Assembly (NCBI RefSeq): GCF_047948215.1
Contig: NC_134456.1
Coordinates: 10,999,730-11,063,729 of the forward strand
Length of the DNA: 64,000 nt
Origin: Lycorma delicatula
Lineage: Eukaryota > Arthropoda > Insecta > Hemiptera > Fulgoridae
Direction: 5' to 3'
Part shown: positions 56,736-64,000 of the stretch, in pieces
Layout of the letters: the number at the start of each line of letters is the position of its first letter
How positions within the stretch are numbered: the stretch's first letter is position 1
The notes under the pieces: model-generated
What the model was told of the DNA's origin: nothing
The model's input: only the letters and a program-made list of their open reading frames with translations
Databases searched by the model: none
Made by a program: the position numbers and the translations under genes

Positions 56736-58236
56736 TAAATGAAATACATTAAATTTTAACCGATGTCCGATGTACCGTCCCTGAATGCTGTTAATACTCT
56801 TTGATACAGTATCGAAAATTTTTACGTTTTATCAGATGAAAATACTGAAAACTTTTCAGACAACAATTAATTTTGACCAAATATAAGACAGGGAGAGAAT
56901 TATCAAAACAATTTCTTTATCCGATAGGTAGGTCATAAATATTTATTAACCAACAAAAATCCATTTATGATTCTATATTTGAATATATGTATAATATAGT
57001 ACACTGTATGTATGTATGTATACAGTATATTGTAATGCAATACAATTGTATACATACTCGTATACATTTTAAAATCTCAATTTAATATGTGAAACGATGT
57101 ATTTTTTAAGATGTAGCACTTTTGGCAAATGGAAAAAAGGACTGTTTTCCAATTTTTTTTAAATTTTATGTGTTATTATAAATGTAATACTTGTCGCACA
57201 GGGAGGTCAGACGGGTCATAAATTTTGTTAAAAAAAAATATTGTGTATTTCTTTGCAATTTTACACAAAATATTGTAGTATTTTGAAGAAATGAAATAAC
57301 TTATTTACTAAGAATTTAGGTTTTTAATCAATTACTCTTTTAATACTATACTACGTAACATTTAAGATAAAAATTATCTGATTAAGGTGGTCAAATTTTT
57401 TTATCGATTAGTTTTATCTTTTTCTCAATTGTTCTCTAAATATTACAAAATTAGGTCATTAATATTTAAAACTCCTTTGGTGTACCTGAAATAGAAACAA
57501 TAATAGATAAGTAATATATAGTATCCGTAATATAGATATGTAATATATTGATTGCGTTCTTTCATACACCTCCGATTTTTTATCTCATTTGAATAATTAA
57601 AGGTAATGAATTTCTCACGTGGTTTACAAATTACGAAATTATAAAAACACTATTGTGTCCATACTTTTCTCTCTATAGCAAATGAGAATTGAATAATACA
57701 TGAGAGGTTCATTAGCTGTAATTAAACCTATGTATAAAACAAAACTCATCCAACCCACACATACACACACAAGCGCGCACGACCATATAAACATGAATAA
57801 AGATACTCAAGTCCACCACACCACTTTTCAGTTATGTAACTACATGGCATTTACATTATTACTACTTCTCAATTTACAAAACGATCTGATACATTATTTA
57901 TTTGAACGGTATCGATTAATCTATTACCATTATCTGGATGAATTCAAAATTTTTAGACCGTCATGTAAATATTGAACTACAAATTTCCAGACTTTTTCAT
58001 TTTATTGAACATGTATTCTGTCATGTATCTTAATTAATATGTTTTTTCCATATTTGAAAGTGGTTATTCAATTATAAATAATATATTATAGCAGAAAATA
58101 ACAGTGTTATGTTGTAGTAGAAGTAATAATAGTGGTAAAATAAATTATAAATTTAAAATTCTGAAGCGACATGAATTTTCTTACATTTTATTGACAATAT
58201 TTCTGTAATGAAATACAGAAATATTAATACCCCCTG
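56736..58236. other. AT-rich DNA without recognised gene
   Basis: Includes a short atgtatgta repeat near 57005-57020 and a 91-codon plus frame (57700-57975) with a His/Thr-rich part from acacacaca text. No gene recognised. Confidence 0.5.
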
Positions 58237-58844
58237 TATGAATCATGAGACCTTGCCGTTGGTGAGGAGGCTTGAGTGCTCAGTGATACAGAGTAGCTGG
58301 ACCTAAGGTGCAACCATATCGAAGAGGTATCTGTTAAGAGCCAGACTAAAGAATGATTCCTGAAAGAGGGCAGCAGCTCTTTCAGTAGTTGTTAAGAGCG
58401 TAAGTCAGGACGACTTAAACGGCCACATCAACATCACTCAGTCCTCTGAGTACTGCGCAGCTGAAACCAATGGAAAATTATAGCTGCTTTTTTTTTCAAG
58501 AAAATGTACCTCTCTGCATTTTCATATAGCAATGATAGAGGCGCCTTCCTTAGTAAAATATTCCGGAGCTAAACTAGTCCTCCATTTGGATATCCGGGTG
58601 GGGACTACTAAGGAAGGGGTCAACAGAAAATTAAAAAATAACATTCTACGATTCGGAGCGTGGAATGTTAGAAGTTTAAAAAAGGTTGATAGGTTAGAAA
58701 ATTTAAAAAGGGAAATGGATAGGATGAATGTAGATGTAGTAGGAATTAGTAAGGTTCGGTGGAAAGAGGAAGGCGACTTTTGGTCAGGTGATTTTAGAAT
58801 AATTAACTCAGCTTCAAAAAAGGGGCAGGCAGGAGTAGGTTTCG
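58237..58844 (+). mobile_element. RTE-type LINE copy R-7, 5' part only
   Basis: It starts with the family's 5' untranslated region (tatgaatcatgagaccttgc) and proceeds into the ORF: MIEAPSLVKYSGAKLV, GVNRKLKNNILRFGAWNVRS, VDVVGISKVRWKEEGDFWSG and KKGQAGVGF, then stops inside the endonuclease domain. The reading frame from the start into the endonuclease is unbroken, unlike R-4. The catalytic Glu-type residue of SEVRW is Lys here. The lack of the 3' half is unusual for a LINE insertion and implies later deletion or breakage. Confidence 0.9.
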
Positions 58845-59483
58845 ACAATCGCTCCTTAAGTGGAACCATAAGTAAATCGTTTAATAATAAGCACATGATA
58901 GGAAGTTCTTAAGGAACCCTTACAATAAATAAATCCATATAACTAAAGTTATCAGTAAAGAATGTTCTTAAAGTTCATTAGTAAATGAATATATCTGCCT
59001 TCGTAATCCATAAAAACAAATAAATAGTCAATACAAAACAAACAAATAATCAAGCTATAGCGAGTCGATAGATACATAACAATATAGAAATAGACAAGAA
59101 CAAAACAAGTTGTAGCTATAAACAAAAAATGAAAGAAATAAACAAAAATAACTACTAGATGTAGTGATAGTAACTGCAAACTGATATCAGTAGCCCCTAA
59201 GTCAAGCACATAGAGACATTTCTACCTTGGGCATTCCCGCTGTTATTAAGCAGATTGATCGCTAAGTGGTTGATGTGATTTTCTAAACGTTATTGGTATT
59301 TAACAATGTACTGTCTGACAACCTCACGAACCGTCGGAAGCTTCAGAAATTCGTGAATCTCATCGTTCCGTCTTAACTATGGCGCCACTGCAACTGTTCT
59401 CGTTATCTTGTTTTTGAAGCATTGTATGATATTACGTTTCTATCCCTGAATCTACCACAACTTCACAATATAAGTGCAGATTC
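58845..59483 (-). pseudogene. Jockey-clade LINE C-terminus and 3' region
   Basis: The minus strand reads RNIIQCFKNKITRTVAVAP, then RRNDEIHEFLKLPTVREVVR and YQ, a stop, RLENHINHLAINLLNNSGNA. This is the end of Jockey-type RT proteins (II.RFQ.K.LR.I..AP, I..DL..P.V.E, H.N.L...LLD). The remainder to 58845 is T-rich 3' untranslated sequence. It continues the RT part found beyond the nested SINE. Stops show it is dead. Confidence 0.75.
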
Positions 59484-59677
59484 AGATCCTAGTAAAGGCA
59501 GTTACATTTTTACGGATTATAATATTATATCGTGGATGCCGGTGTTCTTAACCGCACATCTCAGGAATGGTCGACCTGAGACTATACTAGCCTCACTTCA
59601 TTTACTTTCATACACATCATCCTCTGAAGTAATACATAGGGGTGGTGTCGGAGACTAAACAGAAAAAGAGAAAAAGA
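59484..59677 (+). mobile_element. SINE-A copy 7, nested in the Jockey LINE
   Basis: This is the only SINE-A on the plus strand. It starts at gatcctagtaaaggcagtta, so most of the tRNA-like head is missing. It contains the cggtgttc and ctcaggaatggtcgacctga body and ends in an A-rich tail (agaaaaagagaaaaag). Confidence 0.87.
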
Positions 59678-60010
59678 AACTTAAAAGCGCAATTTGGTCG
59701 TAAGATAGTTTTGTAAATCAGAACTTTATTGGACAATCTTAGGTATGAGTTTCTCCGTAGCAGCCGATGCAGTTCTCTATACTTCACTTTTAGTTTCTCC
59801 TTTTCACTCTCTACGTGATACTTCCAGATCAAACGCCGATCTAGGTGCAGTTCTAAGTACCTTACACTCTTTGTTTGTGGAATGAAGACACCGTCCATGT
59901 TTACACTGGGACAGTAATTCCGTCTCATGGAGAATTCGATGTGCTTCGATTTACTTCACAGGATTTCAATTTTTTAATTTTTTATGCCATGTGCAGACAA
60001 GGTCCACTCT
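59678..60010 (-). pseudogene. Jockey-clade LINE RT fragment
   Basis: Minus translation gives KSKHIEFS-like residues in mixed frames, then MRRNYCPSVNMDGVFIPQTK, VRYLELHLDRRLIWKYHV and SNKVLIYKTILRPNCAFKF. This matches the post-palm part of Jockey RTs (YLG.HLD.RLTW..H, then L...NKL.LYKTILKP.W.Y). It joins 58845-59483 once the SINE is removed. Confidence 0.85.
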
Positions 60011-61296
60011 ATTATATTCTACAGATTTTTATTTTTAGTCTCCCCTCCTCTGATTTTGAAAAAAAAACTTTCATATGTTTGGAAAATATTAGTTTTAGAA
60101 ATATATTCATATACAGCAACAAAAATAATTCTGCTAAATTAAGATTTTCTAAATTGAAAGAAATTAAAAATGTGGCAGTATCTGTTGAACTAAATCCTTT
60201 AAACTTTTATAATATTCATTATTTAAAAATTGTTAGTATTTTAATTAAAATTCTAAACGATATTTTTAAAAATTTAATTTTTACCTGGAAAGTGAGAGAC
60301 TTTAAATAATTGTTAAATCAATTACGAAAATATCAGTTGATTTTTTTTTCAAATACATTTAATCTTTACATGAAAAAAAATATACATTTCTTTATAAAAG
60401 AAAAACTTCTACGTGTTTTTTTTTTTTTTTTTTTTTTTTAATTTTTACCCATAAAATTGTTGATCACGTAACAGCTATTCATTAAAAATTATTCTGTCTA
60501 AAAATAATTCAGCCTTTTTAAGTTACATAAAAGAAAGAAAATATATAAACATTTTTATCTAAAAACACCGTCTAACAAAACAATTCACATCGCAAACGCT
60601 ATTTATTTACTAAGCCATGATTACAATTCTGTATAAAGGGTATATTTTTCTATTATAAAAGAAGAGATGGAAAAAAAGAGCATGATTGTATTTTATGGCA
60701 TCATTTTCAAGAAAAGAAATAAGTATAAGAAGAATTATTTTTTTTCTTATGATTTTTTCAAATTCTAAAAAATACGATACTCACAAGTTATGAAAAAGAG
60801 TTTGATTGCTTACTCGGGATAATTAGAATTTTTAATTATTATAATCTTTTGACAATAAATTAAATTGATTCTCTGTTCCTTAATTTCCAGATCCTCTACA
60901 GTTTCACTTTATTTAAAACATCTGGTTTATTAATCCTTTATAAAATCAATTTTAGGTCATCGGTAGCCAAATTTTTTCTTGTTCAAAACCATCTATTGTA
61001 TCTAAAATTATATATTTTTAATCAACATCATTAGTGTGTAACTAATGCATCTTTCAGGGTAAAAACATTGCATTCAAGAAATATATATTTCACACACTGA
61101 TGACAAATTTTTATTGTATATACATGATACTTTTTAAGGATAAAATATATTGTAACACCAACTAATTATTAACTGTGACTCAAAAGACAAATTCGGCAAA
61201 AATGATTAAAACTATCTTAAAGATGTTACAGTGGATATATAGTTAATACATGAGATCATTTTATTTGGATTAATAACGTTTAAACTATATTGGAGT
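60011..61296. other. AT-rich DNA without recognised gene
   Basis: Includes a 24-base T run at 60416-60439. The 144-codon plus frame that starts at 59875 is antisense to the Jockey fragment and then runs through AT-rich DNA, so I do not accept it as a gene. Confidence 0.5.
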
Positions 61297-61515
61297 CACA
61301 TCGGATGACGGAACGGAGACGATATATGCCTTTGGGGTAAGAGGTTGTGTTTGTTACCATTTTCCTGAAAAACTACTGGACCGATTTCAATGCAGTATTT
61401 TACATTACATAGGTATCACTTCAGAGCAGATTCTTAGACATGTTTAACGCTTATAGGTCACCAAAGGGCGCTTCAGTAGATATGTTTCTTCAAAACAGCT
61501 TCCTGGGTTTTTATA
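61297..61515 (+). repeat. Dispersed repeat B, copy 2
   Basis: Collinear with 54590-54820: gacggaacggagacgatata, actggaccgatttcaatgca, taggtatcacttcagagca and agatatgtttcttcaaaac. It lacks the GT run of copy 1. Confidence 0.8.
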
Positions 61516-61576
61516 TTTTTAATTTTATCACTTGTATAAATGTTTTATTATAATTATGCGTAATCCTTTTAAAAAT

Positions 61577-61579
<3 letters not shown>

Positions 61580-61629
<50 letters not shown>
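61580..61629. repeat. (TA)n microsatellite, left of R-8
   Basis: About 25 AT units directly preceding the R-8 tail. Confidence 0.93.
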
Positions 61630-61631
<2 letters not shown>

Positions 61632-61632
<1 letters not shown>

Positions 61633-63247
61633 TTTTTTTGTCTTCAGTCATTTGACTGGTTTGATGCAGCTCTCCAAGATTCCCTATCTAGTGCATGTCG
61701 TTTCATTTCAGTATACCCTCTACATCCTACATCCCTAACAATTTGTTTTACATATTCCAAACGTGGCCTGCCTACACAATTTTTTCCTTCTACCTGTCCT
61801 TCCAATATTAAAGCGACTATTCCAGGATGCCTTAGTATGTGGCCTATAAGTCTGTCTTCTTTTAACTATATTTTTCCAAACGCTTCTTTCTTCATCTATT
61901 TGCCGCAACACCTCTTCATTTGTCACTTTATCCACCCGTCTGATATTTAACATTCTCCTATAGCACCGCATTTCAAAAGCTTCTAATCTTTTCTTCTCAG
62001 ATACTCCGATCGTCCAAGTTTCACTTCCATATAAAGCGACGCTCCAAACATACATTTTCAAAAATCTTTTCCTGACATTTAAATTAATTTTTGATGTAAA
62101 CAAATTATATTTCTTACTGAAGGCTCGTTAAGCTTGTGCTATTCGACATTTTATATCGCTCCTGCTTCGTCCATCTTTAGTAATTCTACTTCCCAAATAA
62201 CAAAATTCTTCTACCTCCATAATCTTTTCTCCTCCTATTTTCATATTCAGCGGTCCATCTTTGTTATTTCTACTACATTACATTACTTTTGTTTTGTTCT
62301 TGTTTATTTTCACGCGATAGTTCTTGCGTAGGACTTCATCTATGCCGTTCATCGTTTCTTCTAAATCCTTTTTACTCTCGGCTAGAATTACTATATCATC
62401 GGCAAATCGTAGCATCTTTATCTTTTCACCTTGTACTGTTACTCCGAATCTAAATTGTTCTTTAACATCATTAACTGCTAGTTCCACATAAAGATTAAAA
62501 AGTAACGGAGATAGGGAACATCCTTGTCGGACTCCCTTTCTTATTACGGCTTCTTTCTTATGTTCTTCAGTTGTTACTGTTGCTCTTTGGTTCCTGTACA
62601 TGTTAGCAATTGTTCTTCAATCTCTGTATTTGAACCCTAATTTTTTTAAAATGCTGAACATTTTATTCCAGTCTACATTATCGAATGCCTTTTCTAGGTC
62701 TATAAACGCCAAGTATGTTGGTTTGTTTTTCTTTAATCTTCCTTCTACTATTAATCTGAAGCCTAAAATTGCTTCCCTTGTCCCTATACTTTTCCTGAAA
62801 CCAAATTGGTCTTCTCCTAACACTTCCTCCACTCTCCTCTCAATTAGTTTTCTGGTGACCCCTTCCTTAGTAGTCCCCACCCGGAGATCCGAACGGGGGA
62901 CTATTTTACCTCCGGAATATTTTACCAAGGAAGGCGCCTCCATTATTGTTATGTGAAAATGCAGAAAGCCACATTTTCTTGGAAAAAAAAACAGCTGTAG
63001 TTTTCCATTGCTTTCAGCTGCGCAGTACTCAGAGGACTGAGTGGTGTTGATATGGCCGTTTAAGTCGTTGTGACTCACGCCCCTAACAACTACTGAAAGA
63101 GTTGCTGCCCTCTTTCAGGAATCATTCCTTAGTCTGGCTCTCAACAGATACCTCTCCGATATGGTTGCACCTTCGGTCCAGCTACACTGTATCCCTGAGC
63201 ACTCAAGCCCCCTCACCAACGGCAAGGTCTCATGATTCATAGAGGAA
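61632..63247 (-). mobile_element. RTE-type LINE copy R-8, both ends kept, internally deleted
   Basis: The 3' tail and the complete 5' untranslated end (to catagagga) are both present, but at about 1.6 kb the copy is half the length of R-4. Near 62845, R-4 position 31916 is joined to about 33588, removing about 1.67 kb of endonuclease and linker. It lies inside a TA microsatellite, so a target duplication cannot be read. Confidence 0.94.
62617..63078 (-). pseudogene. Fused 5'-leader/RT frame of R-8
   Basis: The deletion joins MEAPSLVKYSGGKIV and GVTRKL in frame to IERRVEEVLGEDQFGFRKSI and AFIDLEKAFDNVDW. A 153-codon frame results if the upstream in-frame ATG in the leader is used. It ends at a TGA that replaces an Arg codon of YRDRRTI. 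RT sequence continues after that in 62278-62601 (QGCSLSPLLFNLYVEL, FADD), where a further stop cuts motif D. No working protein is expected. Confidence 0.85.
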
Positions 63248-63248
63248 G

Positions 63249-63252
<4 letters not shown>

Positions 63253-63291
<39 letters not shown>
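63253..63291. repeat. (TA)n microsatellite, right of R-8
   Basis: About 19 TA units following the R-8 5' end. Confidence 0.93.
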
Positions 63292-63294
<3 letters not shown>

Positions 63295-63296
63295 TA

Positions 63297-64000
63297 TAAG
63301 AAGTTATAATATACAGTATAAGAAGTGATGTAGAGACTTTCCAAGAATGTAAGTCTTTGACCCCACCTACCAAAAGATTATCCCTGTAACATAAGATCTA
63401 AAACCTTAAATTTATAAAACATAAAAAATAATTGGATATTAGTTCAGCCGGTAATAACACTAAAAACTCCTTCATTATCTGCAACGGTGAACCGCCTGTA
63501 CAGTTCATAATTGAAAGGGTCAGGTTGTTTCTTTTAGGGACTACTTTCCTGTTTTCTGGTGAAAAATATCTTGAGGAAAATCAGTGATTGTTGCAGTTAC
63601 GTTGAAGCTGGTCAACGAAATATTTTTATTAATCAAGTACTGCTGGCTGCTTCCACCTGGATAAAGCTTCCCTGATCTCCCAAAGGAATCGTAAAAAGGG
63701 ATAAGCGTTTGCTTGTTGAAGAGGTTTTGACTATTCCTCCGAGTGGGTGTTCGGACATTATATCACCTTTATTTATTTTTATTTTTGCTATTTTTATTAC
63801 TTGTATAAATGAATCCCCATAGTCCCTTCTTCTTATTAAAAAAGTACAATTACTAAAGAATATGTTGTCCTAAGGGCCAATCCATTTGAAGTGTCTCAAA
63901 AAAAACATAAGGTGGTTGCTTGACCAATTCAAAAAAAAAATTTAACTTGCCCACTCGTTTCCTGCATGTTTCAGGACCGTAAAAATATTTTATTTTTTTA
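63297..64000. other. Window end, no recognised gene
   Basis: The part at 63430-63760 is less AT-rich than its surroundings and may be an unknown repeat or an exon scrap, but I can read no family motif in any frame. Confidence 0.4.

Noticed and set aside
57700..57975. 91-codon plus frame with THTHT stretch
   Set aside because: The His/Thr run is a CA microsatellite read in frame; nothing else supports a gene.
59875..60309. 144-codon plus-strand frame
   Set aside because: Its first part is antisense to the Jockey RT and the rest is AT-rich DNA with Lys/Ile/Phe/Asn bias.

Overview
The window looks like intergenic DNA from an arthropod, most likely an insect nuclear genome. It is strongly A+T-rich, has (TA)n, (TG)n and (TAA)n microsatellites, shows no prokaryotic gene layout, and is packed with insect-type transposable elements: RTE, R1 and Jockey LINEs, mariner, piggyBac and hAT relics, and tRNA-derived SINEs. 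A hemipteran is my guess, but the sequence does not prove it. I found no host protein-coding gene, tRNA gene, rRNA gene or CRISPR array. Every coding stretch I can recognise belongs to a transposon and almost all are broken.

The dominant element is one RTE-type LINE, present in eight copies (called R-1 to R-8 here): 865-2339 (-), 15526-16789 (+), 25700-26322 (-), 30689-33991 (-), 35889-37323 (-), 43959-45270 (-), 58237-58844 (+) and 61632-63247 (-). R-4 is end-to-end complete with an exact 12-bp target-site duplication and encodes an APE-type endonuclease plus reverse transcriptase, now inactivated. R-8 keeps both ends but has lost about 1.67 kb inside. R-7 is a 5' half only. The others are 5'-truncated. 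R-5 and R-6 share a nonsense codon and several other derived changes.

Region by region. 0-12 kb: R-1, a palindromic foldback element (3422-4102), a mariner relic, three SINE-A copies (two in tandem sharing three target-site copies), and a second foldback (about 11150-11510). 12-21 kb: a mariner relic next to an R1-clade LINE tail, R-2, the tail of a second RTE-like LINE, and an ORF1 (gag-like) relic with a CCHC zinc knuckle. 21-30 kb: a triplicated AT-rich segment, R-3 fused to a SINE, and a pair of inverted 420-bp repeats enclosing SINEs. 30-38 kb: R-4, a double perfect hairpin at 34.4 kb, and R-5. 38-42.6 kb: a cluster of DNA transposons (one mariner-like element with terminal inverted repeats and a single in-frame stop, two DD34D mariner relics, a hAT MITE) and a SINE. 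43-57 kb: R-6, R1 LINE fragments, a piggyBac relic between inverted GC-rich repeats, and a phased CCAAT array. 57-64 kb: R-7, a Jockey LINE tail holding a nested SINE, and R-8 inside a (TA)n tract.

The elements do not form a pathway. The window records insertion, nesting, internal deletion and decay. Apart from the transposons, the least explained structures are the perfect short hairpins, the two foldback elements and the CCAAT array. I see no evidence of a new multi-gene biological system.
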